Source: Christensenellaceae bacterium (GTDB lineage: Bacteria; Bacillota; Clostridia; Christensenellales; UBA1242). From it: 64,000 nt of DNA. The notes below the pieces were generated by a model that did no database searches, was not told the origin of the DNA, and saw only the letters and a program-made list of their open reading frames with translations. This document shows, in pieces, positions 23,619 to 34,027 of this stretch. The DNA is taken from positions 661,109 through 725,108 of the forward strand of contig JAISKJ010000003.1 in NCBI GenBank assembly GCA_031260975.1, read 5' to 3'. Made by a program: the position numbers and the translations under genes. Each line of letters begins with the position of its first letter. The stretch's first letter is position 1.

Positions 23619-24203
23619 TTATATCCCTATCAGACGCCAGACAGCTATCAAAATAAGTATTATCCCGCCTATCCACGACAAATCGGCAATACTTTTTTTG
23701 TGCAGCCTCATTCCCAGAGTGCTGCCCACAACCAGCGATATGCCCAAAAGAACACACATTATGACAAGAGCTATGAGGCTGTAAGTCAAACCAAATCCAT
23801 AAGCAAACCCCGACATCAAAGCGTCCATGCCCAACACGACTGCAAGAAGAACCGTTTCTTTAAGCGACAATATCTTGTTTTTATCTTTGTCGGCATTAGT
23901 TACATCCACAAAAATACTTGTCTTGTCATCCTCCTTCACTTTCCATTTTATAATACTCATGGTTATGTTATAAACACCGAGAGCAATCAAAACTACAGCG
24001 CCCACAATTGTCATAATTTTTTCGGCAACCACGCTATAAAGAAGTCCTCCCACCAAAAGGGAAATGGCAAGCATGGTACAGTCTATAACAATTATAGTCA
24101 AAATATTAGAAGCAGATAATCTAATGCCTTTCATTCCATAAGCAAAGGCTGCAAACAGAACATCCAAATTGATAGCAACACAAAATAAAATAAGAACCCA
24201 CAT
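23619..24203 (-). CDS. YtaF/MntP-family membrane protein
   Basis: Six hydrophobic segments in two halves, each opening with the family repeat: INLDVLFAAFAYGMKGI near the N terminus and VLGMDALMSGFAYGFGL in the second half, with the acidic Asp in both. This arrangement is that of MntP manganese exporters and the YtaF sporulation membrane protein. Length 194 aa fits YtaF. The start codon lies in a hairpin (24194-24222) and has no ribosome site. Mn2+ export versus a sporulation role cannot be separated here. Confidence 0.8.
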   Translation of the reverse strand: MWVLILFCVAINLDVLFAAFAYGMKGIRLSASNILTIIVIDCTMLAISLLVGGLLYSVVAEKIMTIVGAVVLIALGVYNITMSIIKWKVKEDDKTSIFVDVTNADKDKNKILSLKETVLLAVVLGMDALMSGFAYGFGLTYSLIALVIMCVLLGISLVVGSTLGMRLHKKSIADLSWIGGIILILIAVWRLIGI

Positions 24204-24222
24204 ATACCATATTATGTGGGTT
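24194..24222 (-). other. Hairpin over the ytaF-like start codon
   Basis: AACCCACATA/TATGTGGGTT stem whose right arm holds the ATG (24201-24203); it is followed by TTCTTATTTTATTTTG, so it may double as the mnmA terminator. Confidence 0.5.
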
Positions 24223-24241
24223 TGAGTCTATTGGGCACTTT

Positions 24242-25315
24242 TTAAATTATCACTTCCTCTATAATTCCGCCACCCAGACAATATTTTTCATCATAAAACA
24301 CCACATACTGCCCTTCGGTCACTGCCCTCTGAGGAGTATGAAACATTACTCTGACGCCATTTCCAACTTGAGTAACCTGCGCCTTTTGAAGAGGCTGACG
24401 ATGCCTAAGCCTCACAAAACACTCAAAGGTTTTTTCAGAAGGCTTTTGGGGTATCCAATTTATGTCATATGACACAAGCCCGTGGCTCATCAGCACACTC
24501 TCGTCGCCCTGAGACACATACAAGATATTGTTTTTTACATCCTTTTTATAAACAAACCACCGTCCGCTACCGCCGGCACGGCCTCCGATATTAAGCCCCC
24601 GCCGCTGCCCCAAAGTATAAAACATTACACCATCATGTGTGCCTACTTCCTCACCATTAGTGTCAAAAATCCTCCCGGACTTTGCAGGAAGAAATTCCAG
24701 CAAAAACTTTTTAAAGTTGCGCTCCCCAATAAAACATATGCCCGTGCTGTCTTTTTTGCGGGCAGTTATAAGATTATGCTTTTGGGCTAACTCCCTTAAG
24801 TCTTTTTTGTTCATTTCCCCCACGGGAAACATTGCATATTTCAGCTGCTTTTGCGTCAGCTGATTTAAAAAGTATGTCTGGTCTTTATTTTCGTCACTAG
24901 CCCTTCCAAGATAATACAGTCCATCCTTCTCTTCAACTCTGGCGTAATGCCCTGTGGCAAGCTTGTCGCCACCCAACAAAAGAGCCTTGTCAAGAAGCGG
25001 TCCAAATTTTATTTCACGGTTACACAAAACATCGGGGTTGGGGGTTCTTCCTTTTTTATACTCCTGCAAAAAATACTTAAAAACATTATCCATATACTCT
25101 TTTTCAAAGTTCACCGCATAATAAGGAATATCAAGAGCTGCACAAACACGCTTCACATCCTCAAAATCTTCAGTTGCCGTACACACGCCGTTTTCGTCGC
25201 ACTCCTCCCAATTTTTCATAAAAAGACCGACAACATTATAACCCTGCTGTTTCAAAAGCAAGGCCGTAACCGAACTATCCACACCTCCGCTCATACCAAC
25301 GACAACGGTTTTCAT
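24242..25315 (-). CDS. mnmA: tRNA-specific 2-thiouridylase
   Basis: MnmA thiolates U34 of tRNA-Lys, Glu and Gln using ATP and a persulfide donor. The 357-aa enzyme has the PP-loop [15 protein letters not shown] at residues 8-20, [13 protein letters not shown] with the first catalytic Cys near 100, [13 protein letters not shown] with the second near 195, [12 protein letters not shown], and the C-terminal [13 protein letters not shown] barrel end. The start overlaps the upstream TM2 gene by 4 nt (ATGA), so translation is coupled. Two substrate-type tRNAs (Gln, Lys) lie in this window. Confidence 0.96.
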   Translation of the reverse strand: MKTVVVGMSGGVDSSVTALLLKQQGYNVVGLFMKNWEECDENGVCTATEDFEDVKRVCAALDIPYYAVNFEKEYMDNVFKYFLQEYKKGRTPNPDVLCNREIKFGPLLDKALLLGGDKLATGHYARVEEKDGLYYLGRASDENKDQTYFLNQLTQKQLKYAMFPVGEMNKKDLRELAQKHNLITARKKDSTGICFIGERNFKKFLLEFLPAKSGRIFDTNGEEVGTHDGVMFYTLGQRRGLNIGGRAGGSGRWFVYKKDVKNNILYVSQGDESVLMSHGLVSYDINWIPQKPSEKTFECFVRLRHRQPLQKAQVTQVGNGVRVMFHTPQRAVTEGQYVVFYDEKYCLGGGIIEEVII

Positions 25316-26085
25316 TTCCTACCCTTTTTATGTTTTTTCTTTTTACTTTTGCTGCCCTTGTTGATTGTACGCTGGTCAAACACAACCACCTTTTTCTGAG
25401 GCTCTTCTTCCTCCGATTGGGGTTCAGCCTGAGTCTCTTCTAAGGAAGAAATTTCATTGCTGCGCTCCAAGACTTGATTTTTAAGGTCCTTGGTTTGAGT
25501 ATCATTCAGGGCTTCTTTCCGCGCCTGTTCTCTTATTTTCTTGCGCTTGTTTATGTCAACCGAATTGTCTATATCCCTCACCAAGTCCAATACACCGCCA
25601 TACTCACCGTCAACAGCAAAATCCTCCGGAATTGACACCGGCACCTTAAACTTTTTAAACAGTATACTGAAAATATCCATCACCCAAAACAGCGCATTAA
25701 ACGCTATGGGCATGGTCATAAAATAGGCAAGATTATATAGTGTCTCAGCCTGCAACGTAAAAATCAGGCTGGCAATAAACACTGCCAAAAACGAAAATAG
25801 AAAAAAGAAGCCTGACTTTATTTTGCCCACATAAAACCTGTGTATTCCAACATATCCAAAAAAAATACAATATAAGAACAACCGCAGCCAATTTATGTCA
25901 GGCGGCAAAACAGCATAGTTAATGACCTTGTGCTTATGACCTCTTTTAAGCGCAAGCTTTGCCGACTTGTTTGTTGTCAGTCTCAAGCGCTCATAAATAA
26001 GCCCGCAGTGCGGGCACTTTTCCTGAGCAATTGGCACTTTCACCCCGCATCTGGGGCATCGTTTAGTTTCTTTGGGCTTTCTCAT
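25312..26085 (-). CDS. TM2-domain membrane protein with zinc ribbon
   Basis: N-terminal zinc ribbon [20 protein letters not shown] (residues ~9-28), then a TM2 domain: [20 protein letters not shown] with [13 protein letters not shown], and a third hydrophobic stretch [20 protein letters not shown]. The last ~90 residues are charged, ending in a Lys-rich basic tail. TM2 proteins are small membrane proteins of unknown role. TATAAT lies 9 nt before the ATG and there is no ribosome site. mnmA follows with a 4-nt overlap. Confidence 0.88.
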   Translation of the reverse strand: MRKPKETKRCPRCGVKVPIAQEKCPHCGLIYERLRLTTNKSAKLALKRGHKHKVINYAVLPPDINWLRLFLYCIFFGYVGIHRFYVGKIKSGFFFLFSFLAVFIASLIFTLQAETLYNLAYFMTMPIAFNALFWVMDIFSILFKKFKVPVSIPEDFAVDGEYGGVLDLVRDIDNSVDINKRKKIREQARKEALNDTQTKDLKNQVLERSNEISSLEETQAEPQSEEEEPQKKVVVFDQRTINKGSKSKKKKHKKGRK

Positions 26086-26094
26086 AATTAATTA

Positions 26095-26123
26095 ATTATA
26101 ACAGAATATAAAAAATTATGCAA
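26095..26123 (-). promoter_or_regulatory. Near-leaderless promoter of the TM2-mnmA operon
   Basis: TTGCAT (26118-26123), 17 nt, TATAAT (26095-26100), 9 nt, ATG. Confidence 0.65.
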
Positions 26124-26176
26124 CTAAGCTGCCGTCATTGCGAGAAGTGCATAAGCACCCTCAAACAAATTAGACA

Positions 26177-26206
26177 TTGACACACCCCCCCCCATCGTGT
26201 TATAAT
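26177..26206 (+). promoter_or_regulatory. Promoter with C9 tract in the spacer
   Basis: TTGACA (26177-26182) and TATAAT (26201-26206) flank an 18-nt spacer that contains nine C (26185-26193). Loss of one C gives the optimal 17. It drives the 328-aa repeat protein through a leader of about 90 nt. Confidence 0.85.
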
Positions 26207-26300
26207 ATAATATATAAAAAGCAAAATAAAGACTAAGGCCTGCATCTTCTCTGGCTCGCTTAATATTGTTGTTATACAAAAAACCTATTGGGAGGAAAAT

Positions 26301-27287
26301 ATGGTATCATCCACTCAAAAAAAAATTAACATAAAAGAGAATATATCAAAGCTTGCAAAAGGCGGCAAAATCAACGATATAATAAAACTTTGTAAGGAAT
26401 TTAAAGGCTTTTCTAAAACCTGTGTAGAAGCTCTTTATGAAGAAGTTAAAGAAAGCCCCAAGCTTCTAAAACAAGTTATAGGCGGACTTTTAAATAACGA
26501 GGTGTCCGCTGAAATTGTAGGAGACTTAAGCAAGCACATAAGACAAAATGCTCTTTTGGAAGAAATACAAAAAGGCAATTTAAACATTCTCAAAACTCTT
26601 GAAAAAGAAGATTCACCTATTTTAGAAAATCGCGAATTTATGGAAAGAGCAATAAAGTGTAATCCCGAGGTTCTAGAAATAGCGTCAGCTAATCTAAAAA
26701 CAGACCCGAGTTTCATGACAAACTGTATAGCCGAAAATATAGAGTGTTATAAGCATATGGACACCTTCCTCAAAGAAAACGCGACCTTCACCATGGCTAT
26801 GATGGTGGAGCTAAACCAAAAACACGGTTTTGAATGTGAAGCACTCAGAAAGTTAGCTTCCGAAATGGCTAATGACCCTGAGTTTATCAAAAACTACGGA
26901 AAAGTAGAAGGTAATTTTGAAGACCTGTGCCGCACTGTTGCCGACAAAAAAGACCTTGACAATGTGTCAAATCCGGCAGTATGCGACTTTCTTGCAAATG
27001 CCACAAACAGCGAGGTCCCCCTTCACACACAGGAAGATAAAGCCTTTGGCATGTTATATGGTGACCCGATGGACGAAATGGCCCAGCCTATGGTCCAGCT
27101 CCAGCCGGAAGACTTAATGGACACAACCTTTAAAGCGTTTAAGGGCGTAGTAAAGCCTATGATTGCTGAATTTGCCAATCCAAATATGGGAATGCTGTCA
27201 AATCCAACGCTCGGGCAAAGAGTCTCATCCAGCTTGACAGCAGGAATTTCAGGCGCAGCACAAACTTTTATTCCTTCCATCTTTTGA
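26301..27287 (+). CDS. Helical-repeat protein, DUF4116-like, 328 aa
   Basis: No enzyme motif is seen. The middle (about 95-180) reads as short helical repeats of the DUF4116 kind, for example ENREFMERAIKCNPEVLEIA then NLKTDPSFMTNCIAENIECY and FLKENATFTMAMMVELNQKH, each about 35 residues. The N-terminal 90 residues are also helical (SKLAKGGKINDIIKLCKEFK). The C terminus is Met/Pro/Ser-rich (AEFANPNMGMLSNPTLGQRV). No signal peptide. GGGAGG lies 7 nt before the ATG. Its promoter carries a C9 tract, so expression may be phase-variable. DUF4116 proteins occur in host-associated bacteria; that link is background only. Confidence 0.65.
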   Translation: MVSSTQKKINIKENISKLAKGGKINDIIKLCKEFKGFSKTCVEALYEEVKESPKLLKQVIGGLLNNEVSAEIVGDLSKHIRQNALLEEIQKGNLNILKTLEKEDSPILENREFMERAIKCNPEVLEIASANLKTDPSFMTNCIAENIECYKHMDTFLKENATFTMAMMVELNQKHGFECEALRKLASEMANDPEFIKNYGKVEGNFEDLCRTVADKKDLDNVSNPAVCDFLANATNSEVPLHTQEDKAFGMLYGDPMDEMAQPMVQLQPEDLMDTTFKAFKGVVKPMIAEFANPNMGMLSNPTLGQRVSSSLTAGISGAAQTFIPSIF

Positions 27288-27411
27288 CATATATCGCCTA
27301 TCACCTTTGTTTATGGCATACAGACCGCTGATTAAGTATTGTGATTTTTGTATATATATCACTGAATGATTCTGCGGACACCATAAGTGCCGAAGCCTTA
27401 GTGAAGTGATA

Positions 27412-28467
<1,056 letters not shown>

Positions 28468-28525
28468 TTACTTCCTTTTTATTTTTTTTACGGGGTGTCC
28501 CTGCTGTTTTTGTTTTTTACTCTAT

Positions 28526-29509
28526 CTATTTTTTTTGTTTGATTTTATCATTAACTTTATTGCCCGACTTTTTTGTTGTAGTTTTTGCTTTGGTTGTTTT
28601 TACAGCACTCTTACGCCTAGGCTTTGCCACCTTAATATCAGGCTCAGGCCTCTCTTTTTCGGTGTTTATGGTGCTGACCATTCGCGTATCAAAACATATT
28701 TTGTCGCACCGCACATCCAAAACGTGCTTGCTAAGTGATATAAATATTGACAAAAAGCTTATAATCAATACCAGCGACAATGCAATATTTAAAAATACAG
28801 GAGGCACCCACAAAGCATTTATTAAAATCAATGCAAGCAAACACAGCAATGTTACCCCACTCAGCGCACAGGCTGCCACAAGTCCCCCCGTTTTTAAATT
28901 GAACTTATTTTTATAAACAGGCACCTTGTCAATATAAAGTGTACGCATTTCTACGCCTTCAAGATAATAGGCATTACGTAAAAAATTAGCTTTATAAGGA
29001 AGTTCCTTAAATATATCTATCACCACTCCGTCAATGAGGCCAAGCGACGGAACATTTAAAATGTCCTTATTTTCGCTGAACATTTTTACAAAAAAATTAT
29101 ATACTCCGCCGGCGCAACGTGTCACAAATCCGCCAAAACCGCTCTGCTTAATCTTTACCTGAACAACTTCCGCTCCGCTTTCGTATTCTTTAAGCATTTC
29201 CTCAAATATTTCACCGTTGTTTTCTATTCCCACATCGCCCAGAAGCACAACGCCGCCGGTTACAAAAGGAAGTACCTCCCTAAAGGCTCTGTTATATGCA
29301 AAGTCCTTATTCATTACAATTATCTTAATATTCCCGTCTTTTTTTGTGGCCTCTGACAGCTCGTTTATACTGTTATTATCCGTCTTGCTCACCACAAAAA
29401 TGGTCTCATATTCACCAACCTGTCCAAAAAAACGGGACCTTTTAAATTCTTCCCAAAAACTCAAGATATTCTCTTTGTTTATCACCGGAAAAACAAAACT
29501 CAATTTCAT
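28526..29509 (-). CDS. GT2-like glycosyltransferase-fold protein with two TM segments
   Basis: The N-terminal ~200 residues resemble family 2 glycosyltransferases (MKLSFVFPVINKENILSFWE; YETIFVVSKTDNNSINE; AYNRAFREVLPFVTGGVVLL). The DxD position reads GDVGIENN, so the metal motif is changed. Two transmembrane helices follow (LVAACALSGVTLLCLLALIL and VFLNIALSLVLIISFLSIFI), as in GtrB/DPM1-like enzymes, then a very basic Lys/Thr tail. It may be catalytically altered. TATACT lies 8 nt before the ATG without a ribosome site. Confidence 0.65.
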   Translation of the reverse strand: MKLSFVFPVINKENILSFWEEFKRSRFFGQVGEYETIFVVSKTDNNSINELSEATKKDGNIKIIVMNKDFAYNRAFREVLPFVTGGVVLLGDVGIENNGEIFEEMLKEYESGAEVVQVKIKQSGFGGFVTRCAGGVYNFFVKMFSENKDILNVPSLGLIDGVVIDIFKELPYKANFLRNAYYLEGVEMRTLYIDKVPVYKNKFNLKTGGLVAACALSGVTLLCLLALILINALWVPPVFLNIALSLVLIISFLSIFISLSKHVLDVRCDKICFDTRMVSTINTEKERPEPDIKVAKPRRKSAVKTTKAKTTTKKSGNKVNDKIKQKK

Positions 29510-29645
29510 ACTTGTTTAGTATAATACAAAATATAAAAAAATAAAAATGTTTTGGGGCATTTTATGCTTTTTTGTTTAAAATATAAAAATAATTTCGAAG
29601 AGCGTTAGTAACTGACAAAATTATACTCTAAAGCTATAATTTCGC

Positions 29646-29674
29646 TTAACTATTTTCACTATTTTTGATATACT
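29646..29674 (+). promoter_or_regulatory. Promoter of the class II aldolase gene
   Basis: TTAACT (29646-29651), 17 nt, TATACT (29669-29674); ribosome site AAGGAG follows. Confidence 0.7.
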
Positions 29675-29698
29675 AACTAGGTAATCAAGGAGAAATAT

Positions 29699-30622
29699 AT
29701 GAAAACACTCGATATGTTAAAAAAGGCTATGAACGGTGGCTACGGTATACTTGCACTCAATTTCAGCACCCTTGAAGTGCTTAAAGGTCTGGTTAAAGCG
29801 GCCGAAGAAACCAATGCTCCGCTAATGCTGGCAATCAGCCGTGACGCCATGAGTTTTATAGGGCCTGAATACCTAAAAGGCATGATTGCAGCCACCCGAG
29901 CCACCACAGCGGCTCAGATAAGCTTTCACCTCGACCACGGCAGAAGTTTTGAGGATATTGTTCAGGCAATCGACATAGGCTGCGACTCGGTTATGATAGA
30001 CGCTTCTTCGAAGCCCTATGAAGAAAATATTAAGCTCACAAAAAAAGTGGTAGATTATGCACACGCACGCGGTATTCAGGTTGAAGCGGAGCTCGGTAAG
30101 CTTGTAGGTATTGAAGATCACGTAAATGTAGCTGCCGGTGAAGGTGCTTATACCGACCCTGATCAGGCACTTGATTTTGTAATGAGAACAGGAATTGACA
30201 GCCTTGCTGTTGCCGTAGGCACAAGCCACGGTGCATATAAGTTTGAAGGACCCCCGAAGCTCAGATTTGATATCCTTCAAAAAATTCAAGACAAGCTCCC
30301 CGATACTCCCCTTGTTTTGCACGGAGCCAGCACCGTAAATCCCAAATACATAAACCGTTTTGAAGCGTTGGGCGGCAACCTTGAGGGCGCTCAGGGAGTC
30401 TTTCCAGAGATTATAAAACAAGCGGTAAAGGAATATAATGTCAGCAAAATCAATAGTGATACCGACCTGCGGCTTATATATACTATGTCAATGCTTGAGC
30501 ACATTACCAAAAACCCCAACAACATTGACCCACGAAAATCTCTGGCTTATGCCACCGAACAGATAGAAAAATGTGCCAAAGAAAAGATTTTGTCGTTGTA
30601 TGGAAAAAATAAGGCATTATAA
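29699..30622 (+). CDS. fba: Class II fructose-bisphosphate aldolase family protein
   Basis: Zn-dependent aldolase of 307 aa in the FbaA/GatY/KbaY family. Visible are LALNFSTLEVLKGLVKAAEE, QISFHLDHGRSFEDI with the Zn-binding His pair (near 78-81), IQVEAELGKLVGIEDHV with the Zn Glu, LAVAVGTSHGAYKF (Zn His) and PLVLHGASTV (third Zn His). Together with gap on the other strand it supports glycolysis. FBP rather than tagatose-bisphosphate is assumed because no sugar operon is adjacent. AAGGAG precedes the ATG. Confidence 0.93.
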   Translation: MKTLDMLKKAMNGGYGILALNFSTLEVLKGLVKAAEETNAPLMLAISRDAMSFIGPEYLKGMIAATRATTAAQISFHLDHGRSFEDIVQAIDIGCDSVMIDASSKPYEENIKLTKKVVDYAHARGIQVEAELGKLVGIEDHVNVAAGEGAYTDPDQALDFVMRTGIDSLAVAVGTSHGAYKFEGPPKLRFDILQKIQDKLPDTPLVLHGASTVNPKYINRFEALGGNLEGAQGVFPEIIKQAVKEYNVSKINSDTDLRLIYTMSMLEHITKNPNNIDPRKSLAYATEQIEKCAKEKILSLYGKNKAL

Positions 30623-30667
30623 GCTCCGCTAAATATTATCATTCAGAACACAAAAGCCGTGCGCATG

Positions 30668-30695
30668 AAAAATACGGACAATTGTCCGTATTTTT
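30668..30695. terminator. Bidirectional terminator
   Basis: AAAAATACGGACA/TGTCCGTATTTTT perfect palindrome between convergent genes. Confidence 0.9.
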
Positions 30696-30706
30696 CATTA
30701 ACTTTT

Positions 30707-31288
30707 TTAACCTGCAAATTCTCTGCTTATTACTCGGGGAATCAAACGGCTCTCATTTAGAACCTTAATTATAGGACTGTCAACATCCAAGTTTTCGCTT
30801 TCTTCAAGCAGCTCTGCAGGCACGCCAAACTCCATATCACAGCACAGCACTTTCCGTATGGATTCATCACAATGGTCACTGATTTCCCGCATTTCAGTAA
30901 AACATTCAAAGCTTATCCCAACTCTATTGCACATTTCCTTCAAGAGCGTACATTTCTTTTTGTTCATAACTTCACTTTCGACTTCATCTCTTTTGGTGAC
31001 AAACACAGTTCCGCCTGCCTGACTGCCATCTGCAACCACATAGTTGGACACCAAAAAGCTTCCGTCCACCAAATCAAAATTATCTGCATAAGTATACACT
31101 CTAATTTCTTTCTTATCCCTTACAGTTTCCATATCATTTTCTTTATATACCCTCTCGGTCTCCCGCAAAAGCACCAGCATTGTCGACAGTGCCAAACGTT
31201 CGGCCTTCAGCGTTTCTGCTGTCTGAATGGCTACCCCATATTCAACCGACAGCTCAGTGTGCTGCATTTCCAAATTTTTAAGTTCCAT
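30707..31288 (-). CDS. Hypothetical protein, 193 aa
   Basis: No family recognised. The first 50 residues form a likely coiled coil (MELKNLEMQHTELSVEYGVA), followed by a beta-rich segment (KEIRVYTYADNFDLVDGSFL; VVADGSQAGGTVFVTKRDEV) and a helical C terminus with several Cys (KCTLLKEMCNRVGISFECF). No signal or membrane segment. AAGGAG lies 9 nt before the ATG. It stands alone between a bidirectional terminator and the DEAD-box gene's terminator. Confidence 0.65.
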   Translation of the reverse strand: MELKNLEMQHTELSVEYGVAIQTAETLKAERLALSTMLVLLRETERVYKENDMETVRDKKEIRVYTYADNFDLVDGSFLVSNYVVADGSQAGGTVFVTKRDEVESEVMNKKKCTLLKEMCNRVGISFECFTEMREISDHCDESIRKVLCCDMEFGVPAELLEESENLDVDSPIIKVLNESRLIPRVISREFAG

Positions 31289-31368
31289 TTAAAAAACTCC
31301 TTTAAACGGTTTAAGTATATCACAAATACTTCAACTGTCAAGCATGAATTAGAAATGGCATCTAAAAT

Positions 31369-31397
31369 ACAGAAAAACGGGCTAAAAACCCGTTTTA
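31369..31397 (-). terminator. Terminator of the DEAD-box gene
   Basis: AAACGGG/CCCGTTT hairpin then TTTTC on the minus strand, about 225 nt past the stop codon, leaving a long AT-rich 3' UTR. Confidence 0.7.
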
Positions 31398-31622
31398 TAA
31401 CATATTACACCTCAAACTGCCCCCTCTCTTTATTTTAATGATATCCTCACACTTATTAATTTTTTTCTTTCTTCCACTATTTTTCATAATAGGAATATTA
31501 TATCATTTCTATTTTTCTTCAACCATAACTGTAACTCTTTTATAGCTAAATTGCTCACAAATAATTATCCCAATAAATCATACTATATTTACAAAAACAA
31601 CTATTTTAAATAATTACGATAT

Positions 31623-32909
31623 TCATTTTTTACGAGATTTAGAAACATTAAAATTCTTGCTCTTAAACTTTGTTTGCCTTTTGTCTTTACCCCATTTATT
31701 TTGTGTGTCACGTGACCTGACTTTTGGCAATTTTTCTTTTTTGATACCATACTCTGTTTTTGATTTTGAAACTTTATTTTCATAAATACTTTGTTCAACC
31801 GAAACAGAATTAAGCTTGTCTATTTTAACATTCAATTTTTTTTCAAGCATCATAATACTCTGCATTTGTGCTGTGTTATTCACTATTGTAATACTTACTC
31901 CGTTTTTACCGGCGCGGGCCGTTCTTCCGATTCTGTGCACGTAATATTCCATCTTTTGCGGCAAATCAAAGTTGAATACATAATCAATATCATTAACATC
32001 AATACCCCTTGCAGCAACATCGGTAGCAATAAGCAAAGCCTCTTTTCCGCTTTTGTAAGCCTGCATTGTTTTAGTTCTTTCACTTTGGCGCATATCTCCA
32101 TTTAACACATAAGCCATTATGTTGTTCTTTTCAAAACAATTTTTAAGCTTGTTGCTTCCTACAATGGTGTTTACAAAAATTAAACCAAGTTTTGGCTTGA
32201 ACTCCTTAACAAGTTCTAAAATAACTTTTTCTTTCGACAACTCTTTATTATATATATAATACTGTTTTATTTTGCTTACCGTTGTTTCATCCTTTGCTAT
32301 TTCAATCATTTCAGGATTTTTTTGGTATTCCTTTGTGATTTTTAAAATTTCCGGCGGCATTGTTGCAGAAAACAGCAAGGTCTGAATTTCTTTAGGACAA
32401 CTTTTTAATATTGTGTCAATGTCTTCTTTAAATCCCATATTGAGCATTTCGTCAGCCTCGTCAAGAACTATGGTTTTCAAGTTTCCAAGCTTAAGTGTCT
32501 TGCGTCTTAAATGATCCATAATCCTACCCGGTGTTCCCACAACAAATTGACAGCCTTTTTTCAGAGCAAATATTTGTCTTTCAATTGACTGACCGCCAAA
32601 AATAGCAAGTGATTTAACACCCTCCGAATCTTTTAAAATATTCCTTAATTGTTCAACTGTTTGATTTGCCAATTCTCTTGTCGGACAAACAACCAAAACT
32701 TCCGTGTCGTTATTTGGCTCAAGTCTTTGCAAAAGCGGCAACAAAAAAGCCACAGTCTTGCCTGTGCCCGTTTGGCTTTTTCCAATAATATCACGTCCGG
32801 AAAAAATCGGTTCAAAACACTTCTGCTGAATGTGTGTAGGCTCAGTATAACCTACTTTTTGAATAGCCTGCAAAAGCCGCGGCTTTAAATTAAAATCTAT
32901 AAAATTCAT
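31623..32909 (-). CDS. DEAD-box ATP-dependent RNA helicase
   Basis: A 428-aa RNA helicase with all motifs: Q motif (GYTEPTHIQQK), I SQTGTGKT (about 45-52), Ia PTRELANQ, Ib TPGRIMDHL, II VLDEADEML, III LLFSATMP, IV LGLIFVNTI, V ATDVAARGIDV and VI HRIGRTARAG. The last ~80 residues are a basic tail (KWGKDKRQTKFKSKNFNVSK) likely to bind RNA, as in CshA/DeaD-like proteins of ribosome biogenesis and cold adaptation. Start at 32909 follows TAGGAG by 5 nt. Its long leader (about 65 nt) follows a clear promoter. Confidence 0.96.
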   Translation of the reverse strand: MNFIDFNLKPRLLQAIQKVGYTEPTHIQQKCFEPIFSGRDIIGKSQTGTGKTVAFLLPLLQRLEPNNDTEVLVVCPTRELANQTVEQLRNILKDSEGVKSLAIFGGQSIERQIFALKKGCQFVVGTPGRIMDHLRRKTLKLGNLKTIVLDEADEMLNMGFKEDIDTILKSCPKEIQTLLFSATMPPEILKITKEYQKNPEMIEIAKDETTVSKIKQYYIYNKELSKEKVILELVKEFKPKLGLIFVNTIVGSNKLKNCFEKNNIMAYVLNGDMRQSERTKTMQAYKSGKEALLIATDVAARGIDVNDIDYVFNFDLPQKMEYYVHRIGRTARAGKNGVSITIVNNTAQMQSIMMLEKKLNVKIDKLNSVSVEQSIYENKVSKSKTEYGIKKEKLPKVRSRDTQNKWGKDKRQTKFKSKNFNVSKSRKK

Positions 32910-32978
32910 AATTACTCCTATTATTATTGTTTTTATCACAGAAAATAATAAGAATAATCGTGAAAAATCAACTTTGTT

Positions 32979-33007
32979 ATTATAACATATATTTATAAAA
33001 AGCACAA
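32979..33007 (-). promoter_or_regulatory. Promoter of the DEAD-box gene
   Basis: TTGTGC (33002-33007), 17 nt, TATAAT (32979-32984), minus strand. Confidence 0.75.
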
Positions 33008-33039
33008 CAAGAAATATCTAAAAGCCTTATATTTGTTAA

Positions 33040-33080
33040 AATAAAAAGAACGGTTCACCAAAGCCGCTCTTTTTGTTTTG
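33040..33080. terminator. Terminator of the Ig-like lipoprotein gene
   Basis: AGAGCGG/CCGTTCT hairpin (one G-T pair) with TTTTTATTTT on the minus strand. Confidence 0.75.
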
Positions 33081-33102
33081 TTTATATTGTTTTTATTTTA
33101 CT

Positions 33103-33777
33103 TTAAATAGCAGAATTTATTTTTGTGAATGTTATTTCGCCCCAACCAGAATGTGACATGTCAAGCACAAAAGTATTTTCTGTGAATTCGAGTATATCAC
33201 CTCCAAAACCGCTGAAGGCAATGTTTTCTATCTCTGTTTCAGAAAAATCAACTGTTAAAATCTCGTTATCATAGTACCAAACGAATTCAGCTGTTCCTTG
33301 TGGACCAGAGTCAAGATAATCAAATATGATACTTCCTTCGGTTGCACTTATAAACTCCATTGTTACATCTGCAAATCCTGCGACTGTTCCTGTCCATCCC
33401 GTTGATGCGTCACCAATAAGCAGTTCCTCAAATGTTGGTTCTTGATATTCTGTAACGGTGATTGTTTTTTCCTCAGAAGTTATACCTCCAGCCGTTGCTG
33501 TGATTATAACTGTGCCCGTTGTTGTCGCCGTAAGCACACCTGCACTTGTTATTGTTGCTATTGCAGTCCCGCCTATCACCGCCCAAGTAACTGTCTTATC
33601 GGTTGCATTGCTTGGATTAACTGTGGCTGTGTATGTCGTTGCAGTATCAACATAAATTGCACTTTCTCCGCTGATTGTTACACTTGTTACAGCTACTGTT
33701 TTGCCGCAAGCTGCCAAGCCAAAGCATAAGCAAACGGCCAAAACTGACACGCTCAAAATTTGTGTTAATTTTTTCAT
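33103..33777 (-). CDS. Lipoprotein with bacterial Ig-like (Big_2) domain
   Basis: Signal MKKLTQILSVSVLAVCLCFG then LAAC sets the lipidated Cys at residue 24. Residues ~28-110 are one Big_2 domain (VTSVTISGESAIYVDTATTY; WAVIGGTAIATITSAGVLTA), a surface adhesion-type fold. A second, unrecognised beta-rich domain (about 115-224) contains GWTGTVAGFADVTMEFISAT. It is anchored to the outer face of the membrane by Lgt. The Thr/Val codon-rich Big_2 part differs in composition from its neighbours. GGAG precedes the ATG by 8 nt. Confidence 0.85.
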   Translation of the reverse strand: MKKLTQILSVSVLAVCLCFGLAACGKTVAVTSVTISGESAIYVDTATTYTATVNPSNATDKTVTWAVIGGTAIATITSAGVLTATTTGTVIITATAGGITSEEKTITVTEYQEPTFEELLIGDASTGWTGTVAGFADVTMEFISATEGSIIFDYLDSGPQGTAEFVWYYDNEILTVDFSETEIENIAFSGFGGDILEFTENTFVLDMSHSGWGEITFTKINSAI

Positions 33778-33924
33778 TAATTTTCTCCTTTTGTTTATTG
33801 GTTAGTATGAGCAACAAACATTGCTATTATAACATATTTAAATAAATTGTAAAAATGATTTAACTTACTTATTTGCCAAAAGGGCGGCCCAAACGACAAG
33901 ACATTCCAACGCCGATTTAACGAT

Positions 33925-33950
33925 ACAAAAAACGCTACTTAAAGCGTTTT
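33925..33950 (-). terminator. Terminator of the tRNA-YbjQ unit
   Basis: AAAACGCT/AGCGTTTT hairpin then TTTTTTG on the minus strand. Confidence 0.75.
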
Positions 33951-34027
33951 AGGGTGTTCAAATTTAACACGATTGGGTCTAACTGACGATAATTCGCGTT
34001 TTTGATTATTTTTGAAAATCAAAAAAT

